NCBI GenBank assembly: GCA_030831475.1
Contig: JAURKY010000008.1
Location: 1-64,000, forward strand
Direction: 5' to 3'
Length of the DNA stretch: 64,000 nt
From: Burkholderiales bacterium
GTDB lineage: Bacteria > Pseudomonadota > Gammaproteobacteria > Burkholderiales > Methylophilaceae
The notes below the pieces were generated by a model. It saw only the letters and a list, made by a program, of their open reading frames with translations, ran no database searches and was not told the origin of the DNA. The translations under genes and the position numbers were made by a program. How positions within the stretch are numbered: the first letter of the stretch is position 1; every line of letters starts with the position of its first letter. Below are positions 1 to 10,938 of this stretch, in pieces.

Positions 1-30
1 ATAATAAGTAATGTTAAAATATCCATCCTT

Positions 31-120
31 GCCCGGGTGGTGAAATTGGTAGACACAAGGGACTTAAAATCCCTCGGCCCTTATACGGCCGTGCCGGTTC
101 GATTCCGGCCCCGGGCACCA
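31..120 (+). tRNA. tRNA-Leu (anticodon UAA)
   Basis: A full class II tRNA cloverleaf. Acceptor GCCCGGG (31-37) pairs with CCCGGGC (110-116), followed by discriminator A117 and an encoded CCA at 118-120. The anticodon loop (63-69) carries TAA at 65-67, between AGGGA and TCCCT stems. The long variable arm fits tRNA-Leu. A TAAAAT at 15-20 may be its -10 box, but the -35 would lie outside the window. Confidence 0.97.
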
Positions 121-153
121 CAATTTAATCATTAGACATAGAGTATTTTAAGA

Positions 154-285
154 ATGCAAAATGACGATTTACATGAGATCAAAAGTTTACTTAAGGATAT
201 TCACAAAACGTTAAAATTGGTCTTCATACTTATCGGTTTTTTTGCACTTTTATATTTCGGTCTATTAATGAGCTTAATTAAATAA
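154..285 (+). CDS. Small single-pass membrane protein, 43 aa
   Basis: Short ORF starting ATG and ending TAA, between the tRNA and the RpfE-like gene. The first 20 residues are polar and charged (MQNDDLHEIKS...). They are followed by about 19 hydrophobic residues (LVFILIGFFALLYFGLLMS), which look like one membrane helix with the N-terminus probably in the cytoplasm. No family is recognised. It is in the same frame as the next gene and its stop lies 3 nt before that gene's TTG start, so the two may be co-translated. The ribosome binding site is weak, and a chance ORF cannot be excluded. Confidence 0.45.
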   Translation: MQNDDLHEIKSLLKDIHKTLKLVFILIGFFALLYFGLLMSLIK

Positions 286-288
286 AAT

Positions 289-1224
289 TTGCAAACGTTA
301 ACACTTGCCATAGATGAGCTTGATCAATTAATTCCAATTCAGGAAAAATTATCTAGCAGAAAAATTAATTCTTATACAGGGACCTTTGAGCAAAATGTGT
401 GTGAGAATTTTGCAATTAAAAAAAATCCTGATTATCCTGTCGCAGCAATTTTGGCAGAAGAATATATAGAAAACGACAATCATTTTTTTTTGGCAACACC
501 ATGTTTTTTTTCCTTGCAACGAGATTATTACCGTTTTGAGAAAAGCTTTGTTCATGAACTTGATGAAGCTGACTTAACATGGTTATGCCATCATTTAAAT
601 CATTTTTTTTCAAATAATGATATTAAATTTATACAAAAAAACAATAGTTTACTATTAAAAACTAGCGTAAAAACTAAGGTACAAACTTTTTTTCCAGAGG
701 AATTAAATACGGTTGAGGCAAGAGATTTTTTACCTTTTGGAGAAGATTCAATGTATTGGCATACATTGATCAATGAAATTCAAATGTGGTTATTTAGTTG
801 TGAATTAAATCAAAAACGTAAAGAAAAAAATCTTTTACCCATCAATACTATTTGGTTCTCAGGCGGCGGATCGTTTCCCAAAGATATTCAGTTAAATGAT
901 TCCTTAATGTGTGTCACAAACGCATCGTTAGTCGATTGCATTTATAAATTAAAACAAAATAAAAATTTAGTTTTGTTTAATAAAAGTACATCTCTATCAA
1001 ATTTTTCAAACATTAATTTTTATTTTGATTTTAGAGGTGAATTAATAAATAAACATGATGCATTTAATAGTTTTGTAAAATATTTTAATAGCAATAAATT
1101 TAATAAGCATGATTTGCTAGTTATCTTTAAAAATATTATTTTTGATTGCCGACCAGACCGTTTATCTGGAATAAAATTTTGGAAAAAAAATAAATCGATC
1201 TATGAGCTCTTCCATTATCACTAA
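289..1224 (+). CDS. RpfE-like / COG4255-type conserved protein upstream of recJ
   Basis: 311-aa soluble protein of unproven function. The stretch PINTIWFSGGGSFP near residues 183-196 resembles the 'N-x-x-W-x-x-GGG' signature of proteins annotated as RpfE-type regulators or phosphoglycerate-mutase-like in betaproteobacteria, which often sit directly upstream of recJ as here. The family is assigned from that motif and the context. The start is TTG, because an in-frame stop (283-285) lies just upstream and no ATG is available near the N-terminus. The 3' end overlaps recJ by 23 nt. The gene is more AT-rich and Asn/Lys/Phe-rich than the housekeeping genes around it. The RpfE regulatory role described in Xanthomonas should not be transferred on this evidence. 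Confidence 0.6.
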   Translation: MQTLTLAIDELDQLIPIQEKLSSRKINSYTGTFEQNVCENFAIKKNPDYPVAAILAEEYIENDNHFFLATPCFFSLQRDYYRFEKSFVHELDEADLTWLCHHLNHFFSNNDIKFIQKNNSLLLKTSVKTKVQTFFPEELNTVEARDFLPFGEDSMYWHTLINEIQMWLFSCELNQKRKEKNLLPINTIWFSGGGSFPKDIQLNDSLMCVTNASLVDCIYKLKQNKNLVLFNKSTSLSNFSNINFYFDFRGELINKHDAFNSFVKYFNSNKFNKHDLLVIFKNIIFDCRPDRLSGIKFWKKNKSIYELFHYH

Positions 1225-2899
1225 GATGAGAAAAAAAAATAAAGCGATTGAGTCATCGCTGATTGAAAGTGGTATCAATAAAAATTTGGCCTCTATTTTG
1301 AGCGCACGTGATATTCGCTCTGTGAACGATTTAAATTATGAGTTAAATAAACTATTACCCTTTCAAGATTTACACTCTATTGAATTAGCTGCTGATTTTT
1401 TATTAGATTTTGTCATCAATAAGAAAAAAATATTAATCATTGGTGATTACGATGCGGATGGTGCAACGGCATCTGCTTGTGCTGTTAGGGGTTTGAGGGC
1501 ATTTGGAGCTAACGTCGATTTTTTAGTTCCTAATAGGTTTGAATATGGTTATGGATTAACTCCAGAAATTGTAGATTTAGCACTTACTAAAAGTCCCGAA
1601 TTAATTATTACGGTAGACAATGGAATTGCGAGTTACGAAGGTGTAAAAAAGGCGAGAGACTATGGCATCCAGGTTATTGTGACCGACCATCACTTACCTG
1701 GAGAATTTCTCCCAGATGCCAATTTTATTATTAATCCTAATCAATCTGATTGTAATTTCAAAAGTAAACATTTATGTGGCGTTGGGGTCATTTTTTATCT
1801 TTTAATGGCTTTAAAGTCTAAGGCGAAAGCACAAAAAATTTTCGATGAAAATAATGAGCCAAAATTATCACAACTGCTAGACCTTGTTTGTTTGGGTACA
1901 ATAGCCGATTTAGTAAAACTTGATTTTAACAATCGATTGCTGGTTGAGTTTGGTATGCAGATCATTCGGAGCGGGAAGGGTAATCACGGCATACGTGCAA
2001 TTGCCCATCTGAGCAATCGTGAATTACATAAATTAAAAACTTCTGACTTGTCATTTGCGGTTGCTCCTAAATTAAATGCTGCAGGACGTCTGGAGGATAT
2101 GACCTTGGGCATTCGATGTTTGTTGGCTGAATCTTTTGAGGAGGCTTTAGGGTTGGCACGTCAGTTAATTAATTTAAATGACAAAAGAAGAGAGATTGAG
2201 CGAGAGATGAAGGAGGATGCCCTTCAAATGACCTTAGAGGTTCCTTTGCAAGATAGCTTCTCTATATCTTTATTTAATGAAAAATGGCACCAAGGCGTGA
2301 TTGGTATTTTGGCTTCAAGAATTAAAGAGCAGTATCATCGCCCGACATTTATTTTTGCAAAAGATGATTCGGGTAGGCTCAAAGGATCGGGTCGATCAAT
2401 AGCAAACCTTCATTTAAGAGATGCGCTTGATTTGGTTTCAAAAAAACATAAAGACCTTCTTATAGCCTTTGGTGGTCATGCAATGGCGGCGGGTGTAACC
2501 ATTGAGGCTCATAATTTTAGTAAGTTTGAAAAAGCATTTGAAAGCGTGGCGCATATGCTTTTAACCCCAAATGATTTAAATCAAGAACTTGAAATAGATG
2601 AGTCACTTCTCAATCAGATTTCCATTGATGACATTGATTTGATTAACAAGCAAATTTGGGGACAAGGTTTTACTCAACCTATTTTTAAAAACTCTTTTGA
2701 GCTTTTGCATCAAAAGGTCATAGCTAATAAACATTTAAAGTGTTTTTTAAAACTTGGTGAAAGGGATTTTGAAGCGATATATTTTAATCATGACACACTC
2801 CTTCCTGATAAAATAGAGGCGGTGTATGGCGTTGATGTGAACGAGTTTCATGGTCAAAGAAACATCCAATTAACGATAAGGCAACTAATTAATGAATGA
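1202..2899 (+). CDS. recJ: Single-stranded-DNA-specific exonuclease RecJ
   Basis: 565-aa 5'-3' single-strand DNA exonuclease of the DHH/DHHA1 superfamily, acting in recombination and mismatch or base-excision repair. Metal-binding motifs are clear: GDYDADGATA (residues 81-90), TVDNG (137-141), TDHH (161-164) and, in the DHHA1 part, GGHAMAAG. Length matches the usual 560-580 aa. The ATG at 1202 is preferred over the one at 1226 because the N-terminal IITK resembles the 'IVTR' opening of beta-proteobacterial RecJ, although this overlaps the preceding gene by 23 nt. It also overlaps tpiA by 8 nt, so the three genes are likely one transcript. Confidence 0.96.
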   Translation: MSSSIITKMRKKNKAIESSLIESGINKNLASILSARDIRSVNDLNYELNKLLPFQDLHSIELAADFLLDFVINKKKILIIGDYDADGATASACAVRGLRAFGANVDFLVPNRFEYGYGLTPEIVDLALTKSPELIITVDNGIASYEGVKKARDYGIQVIVTDHHLPGEFLPDANFIINPNQSDCNFKSKHLCGVGVIFYLLMALKSKAKAQKIFDENNEPKLSQLLDLVCLGTIADLVKLDFNNRLLVEFGMQIIRSGKGNHGIRAIAHLSNRELHKLKTSDLSFAVAPKLNAAGRLEDMTLGIRCLLAESFEEALGLARQLINLNDKRREIEREMKEDALQMTLEVPLQDSFSISLFNEKWHQGVIGILASRIKEQYHRPTFIFAKDDSGRLKGSGRSIANLHLRDALDLVSKKHKDLLIAFGGHAMAAGVTIEAHNFSKFEKAFESVAHMLLTPNDLNQELEIDESLLNQISIDDIDLINKQIWGQGFTQPIFKNSFELLHQKVIANKHLKCFLKLGERDFEAIYFNHDTLLPDKIEAVYGVDVNEFHGQRNIQLTIRQLINE

Positions 2900-3656
2900 C
2901 AATAATAAGATTGTGATTGGCAATCTTAAAATGTATGGCTCGCGAGCATCTAATCAAGAACACCTTGGTCTTTTAAAAAAAGATTTAAATAATCTTAAAA
3001 AGACTCACGTAGGCCTTTGCTTTCCTTACCCTTATTTATTTCAGGCTCAATCAGTTCTTGAAGGAACTCAGCTTGGATGGGGCAGCCAGAATGTTGCAAA
3101 GTCTGATAATGGTCCGTTCACCGGCGAGGTGAGTGCATCTATGTTGCAAGACTTTGGTTGTAAATACGTGATTGTGGGTCACTCAGAGAGAAGTACAGCT
3201 TACTGTGAATCGAATGAAAATATTGCGACGAAGTTTAAGGGAGTTGTCGACCATGGCATGACACCTGTGCTATGTGTTGGTGAAACATTGATCGAGAGAG
3301 AGGCGGGCATCATGGAGCGCGTGGTCTCTGGCCAGCTAGAGACCATCATCAATAATTATGGACCTCAATTATTTAAAAACACGGTGATCGCCTATGAGCC
3401 CATCTGGGCAATCGGATCCGATTTGGCTGCATCACCAGAGCAAGCAAATGCTATGTGTACATTCATTCGAGAGTTTATTGAAGGTGCAAATAATGCAAAG
3501 ATTGAGGGGTTAAAAATTATCTACGGCGGAAGCGTAAACTCTGAAAATGCGTTACAATTATTCGTTTTGGAAACGGTGGATGGCGGTTTGGTTGGACGTG
3601 GCTCGTTAAAGCCTGAAGAGTTCATAAAAATTTGCAAAATTGCTGACCAAATATAA
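2892..3656 (+). CDS. tpiA: Triosephosphate isomerase
   Basis: Interconverts dihydroxyacetone phosphate and glyceraldehyde 3-phosphate in the cytoplasm. The 254-aa product has the family's key residues: Asn11 and Lys13 in IGNLKM, catalytic His97 in VGHSERS, catalytic Glu169 in AYEPIWAIG, and the phosphate-binding YGGSV. It overlaps the end of recJ by 8 nt and is followed 18 nt later by secG, the common recJ/tpiA/secG/nuo neighbourhood of this lineage. In a methylotroph it links formaldehyde-derived C3 units to the lower pathway that includes eno, also in this window. Confidence 0.98.
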   Translation: MNDNNKIVIGNLKMYGSRASNQEHLGLLKKDLNNLKKTHVGLCFPYPYLFQAQSVLEGTQLGWGSQNVAKSDNGPFTGEVSASMLQDFGCKYVIVGHSERSTAYCESNENIATKFKGVVDHGMTPVLCVGETLIEREAGIMERVVSGQLETIINNYGPQLFKNTVIAYEPIWAIGSDLAASPEQANAMCTFIREFIEGANNAKIEGLKIIYGGSVNSENALQLFVLETVDGGLVGRGSLKPEEFIKICKIADQI

Positions 3657-3674
3657 CGTTTATTTAGAGGAAAT

Positions 3675-4016
3675 ATGGAAGGTTTAATAGTTATTATTCA
3701 TGTTTTAGCCAGCCTTGGAGTGATCGGCTTGGTGCTTATTCAACATGGTAAAGGAGCCGATGCAGGCGCTGCATTTGGTGGAGGAAACACAGGAAGTATG
3801 TTTAGTGTTCCAGGATCTGCAAATTTTTTAAGTCGCGCAACTTCAATCTGTGTGACCATATTCTTTTGTACTAGTATTACGCTGGCAGTGATTGCCAGCA
3901 ATAAACATGGGGCGTCAGCCTTTGCTGATCTACCTCAAGAAACTGAATCCATTGAAACTATCGACACGAACGCGGAGTCAGATAACTCAGTGGGTGCCAG
4001 TGACATTCCTGACTAG
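3675..4016 (+). CDS. secG: Preprotein translocase subunit SecG
   Basis: 113-aa inner-membrane subunit of the SecYEG translocon. Two hydrophobic helices (about residues 2-22 and 50-72) flank the conserved cytoplasmic loop with QHGKGADAGAAFGGG and SMFSVPGSANFLSR, diagnostic of SecG. The C-terminal 35 residues are acidic, which is usual and variable in the family. A good ribosome binding site (GAGGAA) precedes the ATG. tRNA-Leu(GAG) follows 18 nt after the stop. Confidence 0.95.
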   Translation: MEGLIVIIHVLASLGVIGLVLIQHGKGADAGAAFGGGNTGSMFSVPGSANFLSRATSICVTIFFCTSITLAVIASNKHGASAFADLPQETESIETIDTNAESDNSVGASDIPD

Positions 4017-4034
4017 TATAGCTATTTTTATTTT

Positions 4035-4119
4035 GCCGTCGTGGTGGAATTGGTAGACACGCTATCTTGAGGGGGTAGTGACGAAAGTCGTGCGAGTTCG
4101 AGTCTCGCCGACGGCACCA
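4035..4119 (+). tRNA. tRNA-Leu (anticodon GAG)
   Basis: Acceptor GCCGTCG pairs with CGACGGC, followed by discriminator A and encoded CCA (4117-4119). Anticodon stem CTATC/GGTAG encloses loop TTGAGGG (4067-4073), anticodon GAG at 4069-4071. It has the long variable arm of tRNA-Leu. It lies between secG and nuoA, probably within one transcript. Confidence 0.96.
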
Positions 4120-4151
4120 ATTATAGAATTAGATTTTACGAAGGAACATCT

Positions 4152-4508
4152 GTGCTGGAAAATTATTTTCCAATTTTATTATTTATTTTTGTGGGTTTAG
4201 CAATAGGTCTAGGACCCATCATACTCGGCACCCTTGTCAGTCCAAACAAACCAAACCAGGCAAAAAACTCTCCTTTTGAATGTGGCTTTGAAGCTTTTGA
4301 AGATGCGCGAATGAAATTTGATGTGCGTTATTACCTGGTTGCAATTTTATTTATTATTTTTGATCTTGAGATTACCTTCCTTTTTCCTTGGGCTGTTGTT
4401 ATTGACCAGATAGGCATGTTTGGCTTTATCGCCATGGTTATCTTTTTGGCCATCTTGGTGGTAGGTTTTATCTATGAGTGGAAAAAAGGGGCATTGGATT
4501 GGGAGTAG
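4152..4508 (+). CDS. nuoA: NADH-quinone oxidoreductase subunit A
   Basis: 118-aa membrane subunit of complex I with three hydrophobic segments (about 5-27, 62-82, 88-109) and the conserved loop [20 protein letters not shown] between the first two. The start is GTG, preceded by AAGGAAC, since no ATG suits the N-terminus. First gene of a gapless 14-gene operon; the tRNA-Leu ends 33 nt upstream. Confidence 0.96.
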   Translation: MLENYFPILLFIFVGLAIGLGPIILGTLVSPNKPNQAKNSPFECGFEAFEDARMKFDVRYYLVAILFIIFDLEITFLFPWAVVIDQIGMFGFIAMVIFLAILVVGFIYEWKKGALDWE

Positions 4509-4511
4509 AAT

Positions 4512-4988
4512 TTGGGTATTGAGGGTATTTTAGAAAAAGGCTATGTCACAACTAATTTAGACACCTTAATCAACTACACCAGAACGGGTTCATTATGGCC
4601 GATGACATTTGGCTTGGCCTGTTGTGCCGTTGAGATGATGCATGCGGGCGCATCGCGCTACGACCTTGATCGCTTTGGTATTGTTTTTAGACCAAGCCCA
4701 AGACAGTCTGATGTCATGATTGTTGCAGGAACACTTGTGAATAAGATGGCACCTGCTTTAAGGAAGGTCTACGATCAAATGCCAGATCCAAAATGGGTTA
4801 TCTCGATGGGCTCTTGCGCTAATGGTGGTGGATATTATCACTACTCATATTCTGTTGTGAGAGGCTGTGATCGAATTATCCCTGTTGATGTTTATGTACC
4901 GGGTTGCCCACCCACTGCTGAGGCTTTGATGTATGGAATCATGCAGCTGCAAAAGAAAATAAAAAAAACAAACACCATTGCAAGATGA
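4512..4988 (+). CDS. nuoB: NADH-quinone oxidoreductase subunit B
   Basis: 158-aa peripheral-arm subunit that holds the N2 [4Fe-4S] cluster near the quinone site. The cysteine ligands are visible: Cys37-Cys38 in GLACCAVE, Cys102 in SMGSCANGG and Cys132 in VPGCPPT. The start is TTG; the N-terminus MGIEGIL matches the usual beta-proteobacterial NuoB start. It overlaps nuoC by 4 nt. Confidence 0.97.
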   Translation: MGIEGILEKGYVTTNLDTLINYTRTGSLWPMTFGLACCAVEMMHAGASRYDLDRFGIVFRPSPRQSDVMIVAGTLVNKMAPALRKVYDQMPDPKWVISMGSCANGGGYYHYSYSVVRGCDRIIPVDVYVPGCPPTAEALMYGIMQLQKKIKKTNTIAR

Positions 4989-5581
4989 GCGATTTAACAA
5001 AAAACTTACTCTCAAAACTTAAGAAATCCTTTGGAAAGAAAATCATACGAAGTAAATATCACTTGGGTGAAATTACCATAGTGATTGATCCAACCAATTT
5101 GCATGACATTTTAAAATCACTTCGGGACCAAAAAGAATTTCATTTTAAGCAGTTAATTGATTTATGCAGCATCGATTATATCGATTACCCCGCAGAGCAA
5201 GTTGATCAACGACGATTTGCCGTTGTCTACCATCTTTTATCTATAGCTAACAACCAAAGACTTCGTGTTAAAAGCTTTATTAAAGACAATGATTTCCCAA
5301 CCATTCAAACCGTAATTGATTTGTGGCCAAATGCTGACTGGTATGAGCGTGAAGCATTTGATCTATTTGGTGTGATGTTTATAGATCATCCCGACCTTAG
5401 AAGAATTTTGACAGATTATGGATTTATTGGCCACCCCTTCCGCAAAGACTTTCCCATGATTGGGAATGTTGAGATGCGTTATGACCCAAGTCAAAAAAGG
5501 GTGATCTACGAGCCAGTATCCATCGATCAACGAAACAATGTGCCTAGGGTTATTCGTGATGAGGGGATTCATCGTGGCTGA
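4985..5581 (+). CDS. nuoC: NADH-quinone oxidoreductase subunit C
   Basis: 198-aa peripheral-arm subunit, separate from NuoD rather than fused as in E. coli. The family signature is clear near residues 120-160: [25 protein letters not shown] and HPFRKDFP. Its ATG overlaps nuoB (ATGA), and its stop overlaps the nuoD GTG start, indicating translational coupling. Confidence 0.97.
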   Translation: MSDLTKNLLSKLKKSFGKKIIRSKYHLGEITIVIDPTNLHDILKSLRDQKEFHFKQLIDLCSIDYIDYPAEQVDQRRFAVVYHLLSIANNQRLRVKSFIKDNDFPTIQTVIDLWPNADWYEREAFDLFGVMFIDHPDLRRILTDYGFIGHPFRKDFPMIGNVEMRYDPSQKRVIYEPVSIDQRNNVPRVIRDEGIHRG

Positions 5582-6827
5582 AATAAAAAACTACACAATG
5601 AATTTTGGCCCACAGCATCCTGCAGCGCATGGGGTTCTTAGACTTGTCTTAGAAATGGACGGTGAGGTTGTAAGACGAGCTGATCCACATATTGGTCTTT
5701 TGCATCGTGCCACAGAGAAGCTTGCTGAAAATAGGACATATTTGCAGACGATTCCCTATATGGATCGACTTGATTATGTATCCATGATGATGAACGAGCA
5801 TGCTTATGTTATGGCAATCGAAAAATTTTTAGACATTAAGGTCCCAATACGCGCACAGTACATTCGAGTCATGTTTGATGAAATCACACGCATCTTGAAT
5901 CACCTTTTATGGCTAGGTGCCCATGCATTAGATGTTGGCGCCATGACTGTATTTCTTTATGCCTTCAGAGAGCGTGAGGATTTATTTGATTGTTATGAAG
6001 CTGTGTCAGGTGCCAGAATGCATGCAGCATATTATCGTCCCGGTGGCGTTTATCGAGACCTGCCTGAGACGATGCCAAAGTACGAAAAGACAAAAAATCG
6101 ATCCCTCAAGGAAGTTGAAAAGTTAAATCAGAACCGTCAAGGCTCTTTGCTTGATTTTATTGAAGATTTCACAAACCGTTTCCCAGTCTATGTCGACGAA
6201 TATGAAACACTCCTAACTGATAACCGGATATGGAAACAAAGAACGGTAGGTATCGGTGTGGTTGAGCCAAATCGTGCCATTGCATTGGGTATGACAGGGC
6301 CAATGTTAAGAGGCTCAGGGATTGCATGGGACTTAAGAAAAAAACAACCTTACGAGGTATATGATCAACTTGATTTTGATATTCCTGTCGGCAAGGAAGG
6401 TGATTGTTATGATCGTTACTTGGTTCGTATTGAGGAGATGCGAGAGTCAAATAAAATTATTAAACAATGCATTCGCTGGTTAAGAGAAAATCCAGGGGCT
6501 GTTATATCCAAAGATAATAAAGTTGCTCCTCCAAAACGTGAAGATATGAAAGAGGACATGGAGGCCATGATTCATCATTTTAAATTATTCACAGAGGGCT
6601 TCCATTTACCTGAGGGTGAGGCATATGCCGCCGTGGAACACCCCAAAGGCGAGTTTGGTATATACATCGTTTCAGATGGTGCAAACAAGCCTTATCGTTT
6701 AAAAATTCGTGCCCCAGGCTTCGCTCATCTTGCATCTTTAAATGAGATGACTCAGGGCCATATGCTGTCTGACTTGGTTGCAATCATTGGGACACAAGAT
6801 ATCGTTTTTGGGGAGATTGATCGATGA
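5574..6827 (+). CDS. nuoD: NADH-quinone oxidoreductase subunit D
   Basis: 417-aa 49-kDa-type subunit forming the quinone pocket with NuoB. It has [16 protein letters not shown] at the N-terminus and [24 protein letters not shown] and the C-terminal IVFGEIDR expected of NuoD. The reading frame is open back to an ATG at 5538, but the GTG at 5574, 7 nt after GAGGGG, gives the normal N-terminus [16 protein letters not shown] and is preferred. It overlaps nuoC by 8 nt and nuoE by 4 nt. Confidence 0.96.
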   Translation: MAEIKNYTMNFGPQHPAAHGVLRLVLEMDGEVVRRADPHIGLLHRATEKLAENRTYLQTIPYMDRLDYVSMMMNEHAYVMAIEKFLDIKVPIRAQYIRVMFDEITRILNHLLWLGAHALDVGAMTVFLYAFREREDLFDCYEAVSGARMHAAYYRPGGVYRDLPETMPKYEKTKNRSLKEVEKLNQNRQGSLLDFIEDFTNRFPVYVDEYETLLTDNRIWKQRTVGIGVVEPNRAIALGMTGPMLRGSGIAWDLRKKQPYEVYDQLDFDIPVGKEGDCYDRYLVRIEEMRESNKIIKQCIRWLRENPGAVISKDNKVAPPKREDMKEDMEAMIHHFKLFTEGFHLPEGEAYAAVEHPKGEFGIYIVSDGANKPYRLKIRAPGFAHLASLNEMTQGHMLSDLVAIIGTQDIVFGEIDR

Positions 6828-7303
6828 GTCAGTTATCAGCATCGGTGATGAAAAAAATTGATCTTGAGCTTGAAAAATACCCCTTAGATCAAAAACGATC
6901 AGCAGTGATGGCAGCGCTTCAATTTGTTCAAGCGGAAAAAGGGTGGCTGTCCGATGACAGTATTTCGCTTGTGGCTAACTATTTAGATTTACCTGAAATT
7001 GCAGTGATGGAGGTGGCCACCTTTTATAACATGTATGATTTAAAGCCCGTTGGTAAATACAAAATTTCCATCTGCACCAATATCTCATGTGCGTTAAGAG
7101 GTGTTGATGAAATGGTGAATCACATCCAAAAGTCTTTAAATATTAAATTTAATCAGGTGTCAGACAATGGACGTTTTTGCTTAAAGGAAAGTGAGTGCAT
7201 GGGTAATTGCGATGCTGCCCCGATGATCACGATCAACAATGAAAAGATGTATGAAAAATTAACACCCGAGAGTTTTGATCGTTTGATCAAGGAGCTTAAG
7301 TAA
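6824..7303 (+). CDS. nuoE: NADH-quinone oxidoreductase subunit E
   Basis: 159-aa thioredoxin-like [2Fe-2S] subunit of the NADH dehydrogenase module. The N1a ligands are Cys84 and Cys89 (CTNISC) and Cys125 and Cys129 (CMGNC), with normal spacing. The helical N-terminal domain contains the motif EVATFYNMY. It overlaps nuoD by ATGA and is followed one base later by nuoF. Confidence 0.97.
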   Translation: MSQLSASVMKKIDLELEKYPLDQKRSAVMAALQFVQAEKGWLSDDSISLVANYLDLPEIAVMEVATFYNMYDLKPVGKYKISICTNISCALRGVDEMVNHIQKSLNIKFNQVSDNGRFCLKESECMGNCDAAPMITINNEKMYEKLTPESFDRLIKELK

Positions 7304-7304
7304 C

Positions 7305-8624
7305 ATGCCTGATGAAATTTTAGCTCCCGAGCAAATTCAAAAAAAAGTTTTTCCCTTATGCCTTAGGACGAAAGATTTAAAAAATCCTGCAAGCCTTGCA
7401 ACTTATTTAAGTATTGGAGGTTATCAGGCAATTACAAAAATCTTAAAAGAACAAATTTCTCCTCAACAATTGATTGACGAAATTAAGCTCTCTGGTTTAA
7501 GGGGTAGGGGAGGCGCTGGCTTTCCAACAGGCCTTAAATGGTCATTTATGCCTAAAGACATTAAAGGTGACAAGTATATTGTATGCAACTCTGACGAGGG
7601 TGAGCCTGGAACCTTTAAGGATCGCGACATCATCCGTTACAATCCACATCAAATCATTGAGGGCATGCTAATTGGTGCCTACATCATGGGTGCCAACAGA
7701 GGCTATAACTATATTCATGGCGAGATCTGGCAAGAATATTTATCCTTTCATGAGGCCACTCGTGAGGCCAGAAAGGCAGGATATTTAGGAAATAAAATTC
7801 TTAAATCCGATTTTAATTTTGACCTACACGCCGTTCATGGTTATGGAGCATACATTTGTGGAGAGGAAACGGCACTTATTGAATCCATTGAGGGTAAAAA
7901 AGGGCAGCCAAGATTTAAACCTCCCTTTCCAGCAACGCATGGTATTTATGGAAGACCCACCAATGTTAATAACACAGAGACTTATGCTTCAATCCCATGG
8001 ATTATTAACCATGGTGGCCAAGCGTTTAGTGACCTTGGTGTCGCCAATGCAGGGGGAACTAAAATATTTTCTGTCTCAGGGCACGTGAATAAACCAGGAA
8101 ATTATGAAATTGAAATGGGTATGCCTTTCTCGGAATTATTGGAATTAGCAGGAGGTGTATGGAAGGGCAGAGAGCTTAAAGCGGTGATACCTGGCGGCCC
8201 ATCTACTGCACTTGTCCCTGCTGAATCGATTATGCAAGCAACAATGGATTATGATGGGCTGGCTAAGATCGGAAGTAGTTTGGGTGCAGGCTCTCTGATC
8301 GTTATGGATCAAACCACGTGTATGGTGCAAACCTTAAAAAGGTTATCCTACTTTTTTTATGAGGAATCTTGTGGTCAATGCACTCCTTGCCGAGAGGGAA
8401 CTGGCTGGGTTTATCGAGTGATTAAACGTATCGTAGATGGTCAGGGACGAAGTGAAGATTTGGCGCTCTTAAAAGATGTCAGTAACAAGATTTCGGGTAG
8501 AACCATTTGTGCGCTGGGTGATGCAGCCGCTGTTCCCGTGCTAAGTTTTATTAAACACTTTGAGAATGAATTTCAATACTTTATTCAACATAAAAAATCA
8601 ATGATGGGACAACAGAATGCCTAA
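7305..8624 (+). CDS. nuoF: NADH-quinone oxidoreductase subunit F
   Basis: 439-aa NADH- and FMN-binding subunit. The glycine-rich [16 protein letters not shown] (about 64-79) binds nucleotide and [14 protein letters not shown] binds FMN. The N3 [4Fe-4S] ligands are in [12 protein letters not shown], with the fourth Cys in [10 protein letters not shown]. The length is typical. It overlaps nuoG by 8 nt. Confidence 0.98.
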   Translation: MPDEILAPEQIQKKVFPLCLRTKDLKNPASLATYLSIGGYQAITKILKEQISPQQLIDEIKLSGLRGRGGAGFPTGLKWSFMPKDIKGDKYIVCNSDEGEPGTFKDRDIIRYNPHQIIEGMLIGAYIMGANRGYNYIHGEIWQEYLSFHEATREARKAGYLGNKILKSDFNFDLHAVHGYGAYICGEETALIESIEGKKGQPRFKPPFPATHGIYGRPTNVNNTETYASIPWIINHGGQAFSDLGVANAGGTKIFSVSGHVNKPGNYEIEMGMPFSELLELAGGVWKGRELKAVIPGGPSTALVPAESIMQATMDYDGLAKIGSSLGAGSLIVMDQTTCMVQTLKRLSYFFYEESCGQCTPCREGTGWVYRVIKRIVDGQGRSEDLALLKDVSNKISGRTICALGDAAAVPVLSFIKHFENEFQYFIQHKKSMMGQQNA

Positions 8625-10938
8625 AATTAAAATTGATGGAAAATCTGTTGAAGTTGAATCCAAAAAAACAATTATTCAGGTAGCTGATGAGTTGGGCATT
8701 GATATCCCACGCTTTTGCTATCATGAGAAATTATCTGTTGCCGCTAATTGTCGAATGTGTCTCGTGCAGGTAAAAAATATTGGGAAACCCCTTCCAGCAT
8801 GCGCTACTCAGGTTATGGATGGCATGGAAATATCAACCAAGTCTAAATTCACCAAGGATGCTCAACAAAGTGTCATGGAATTTCTTCTCATCAACCACCC
8901 ACTCGATTGCCCTATCTGTGACCAAGGAGGCGAGTGCGATTTACAAGATACCGCGGTTGCATACGGGGCAAGTCAAACACGATACACTGAAGAAAAGCGT
9001 GTGGTCATTAATAAAAATATTGGCCCTCTTATATCAACCGATCTAACCAGATGCATTCAATGCACACGCTGTGTTAGGTTTTTAAAAGAGGTAGGGGGTA
9101 TGCAGGAGCTTGGACTGATAGGCCGTGGCGAGCATGCAGAAATATCCGCCTATGTTGACAAAGCGGTGGAATCAGAATTATCTGGAAACATTATTGATTT
9201 ATGCCCTGTGGGAGCGCTTACATCGAAACCCTTTAGGTACACTGCAAGAACATGGGAGCTTGATCGAAGACCAACCATCTCTCTGCACGACAGCCTGGGA
9301 TCAAATCTTGAGATGCATGTTAAAAATGATACTGTGATGCGCTCACTTCCAAGACAAAATGAATCCATTAATGAGTGCTGGATTTCTGACAGAGATCGAT
9401 TTGCATATCAGGGCCTTGAGCATGACGATCGACTTTTAGAGCCTATGATTAAGAAGGGTAAACAGTGGATTACGGTTGACTGGCAAGAGGCGTTAGAATT
9501 TTCAGCAAAGAAAATTAAAGAGTCGCTAAAAAAAGATGGTAATCATAGCCTTGGATTACTCTATTCAGCTCAAACCTCTATGGAGGAGGCGTATCTTCTT
9601 AATGATTTAGCTGATCAATTAGGCACACCTTATGTTGATTATCGCTTAGGCCAAAATAATTTTGACACCAAGGGTATGTGGTTAGGTTGCGAGCCTGATG
9701 AAATTGATGAGCTTGATCAGGCGATTATCATTGGCTCAACACTAAGATTGGAACAACCTTTGTTAACCCAACGTTTTAGACGTATGGTCAACCATGGCGG
9801 GGAATTAACCCTCATTAATGCATTAGATTTTGACCCCCTCATTAACCTTAGAGAAAAAATCATTTGTGCTCCAAGTGATTATCAAAAAATACTCTTAAAT
9901 ATTATTAGATCGATTTATGAGCTCGATAAGAAAAAAATTAGTCACCCTGACATAGTTAAACTGATTAAGAAGATCCCAGCTGACAAAAACAATACACGTT
10001 GGGTAAAAAAACTTTTAACTACTAATAAGCGTTGCGGAATCTTCATTGGTCAAAATGCGCTTGAATCATACTACGCAAATAATATCGTATTCCTGGCTAA
10101 TTACCTTGCCGAAATCACTGGCAGCTTTGTAGGGTCGTTAATGAACTACCCTAATGGCGTAGGTTTGGATTTTGCCTATAACAAGAGAGAGTTTCTGGAT
10201 ATCTCAATGATGTCACAAAGAGATTTTTCAAGCTTCTTATGCTTTAACATGGAACCGGACATTGATATTAAAACAAACCTTCCTTTGCATGCAAAAATAA
10301 ATCAGTCAAAATTTAAATTAGCGATTACACCCTACATGAGCGACTCATTTAAGGATTTTGACTGTGTTCTGCCCATGTCTGTTTACTCTGAATCTTCAGG
10401 CACCTTTATTAATATTGCTCGACATGTTCAATCTGTGAAGGCGGTTAAAAAATCAAAAGGAAATTCAAGACCAGGTTGGAAAATATTAAGGGTACTAGGC
10501 AATTATTTAGGCCTTGAGGATTTTAATTATGAATCCTCAGAGGATGTCCTAACTAAAATCATTCATCCAAAAAAACGTCTTATCTTTCCAAAGCTGACAA
10601 CCAAAAAACTTGAGGCAAAATTTACTCAAACCCCAAAAGATATAGAGTGGCTTAAACTTACAAGACCTGAAGATAGCGATATGATCGTAAGGCGTGCTCA
10701 ATCATTACATGCAAGAGATCACCGTATTGATGATGTTATTCGAGCCCATCCAACAACCCAAGCAAAGCTAAAACAAAAATTTTATGAGGTTCAACAAAAG
10801 GGTAGCAAGACAAAATTATCTATCATTCCCGATGACAAGGTTGCCCCTAATACCCTTTGTTTTTATGAGGGATTAAATAGTAAAAAAGAAAAAAAAGTAA
10901 CCACTCAAGATAAAACAAAAGCGAGGGCATATGACTGA
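8617..10938 (+). CDS. nuoG: NADH-quinone oxidoreductase subunit G
   Basis: 773-aa iron-sulfur subunit. The N-terminal ferredoxin-like domain has the [2Fe-2S] ligands Cys34, Cys45, Cys48 and Cys62. Then comes the His-Cys motif [18 protein letters not shown], followed by a [4Fe-4S] motif CIQCTRC with a distant Cys in [13 protein letters not shown]. The rest is a degenerate molybdopterin-oxidoreductase domain. At its start, where some bacteria carry the extra N7 cluster, there is LHDSLGSN without cysteines, so N7 is absent, as in many proteobacteria and mitochondria. The Lys-rich C-terminal tail is variable. It overlaps both neighbours by 8 nt. Confidence 0.97.
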   Translation: MPKIKIDGKSVEVESKKTIIQVADELGIDIPRFCYHEKLSVAANCRMCLVQVKNIGKPLPACATQVMDGMEISTKSKFTKDAQQSVMEFLLINHPLDCPICDQGGECDLQDTAVAYGASQTRYTEEKRVVINKNIGPLISTDLTRCIQCTRCVRFLKEVGGMQELGLIGRGEHAEISAYVDKAVESELSGNIIDLCPVGALTSKPFRYTARTWELDRRPTISLHDSLGSNLEMHVKNDTVMRSLPRQNESINECWISDRDRFAYQGLEHDDRLLEPMIKKGKQWITVDWQEALEFSAKKIKESLKKDGNHSLGLLYSAQTSMEEAYLLNDLADQLGTPYVDYRLGQNNFDTKGMWLGCEPDEIDELDQAIIIGSTLRLEQPLLTQRFRRMVNHGGELTLINALDFDPLINLREKIICAPSDYQKILLNIIRSIYELDKKKISHPDIVKLIKKIPADKNNTRWVKKLLTTNKRCGIFIGQNALESYYANNIVFLANYLAEITGSFVGSLMNYPNGVGLDFAYNKREFLDISMMSQRDFSSFLCFNMEPDIDIKTNLPLHAKINQSKFKLAITPYMSDSFKDFDCVLPMSVYSESSGTFINIARHVQSVKAVKKSKGNSRPGWKILRVLGNYLGLEDFNYESSEDVLTKIIHPKKRLIFPKLTTKKLEAKFTQTPKDIEWLKLTRPEDSDMIVRRAQSLHARDHRIDDVIRAHPTTQAKLKQKFYEVQQKGSKTKLSIIPDDKVAPNTLCFYEGLNSKKEKKVTTQDKTKARAYD

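Noticed and set aside
5538-5573. ATG start for nuoD at 5538
   Set aside because: It would add 12 residues unlike the family and lengthen the overlap with nuoC. The GTG at 5574 has GAGGGG at good spacing and the usual N-terminus.
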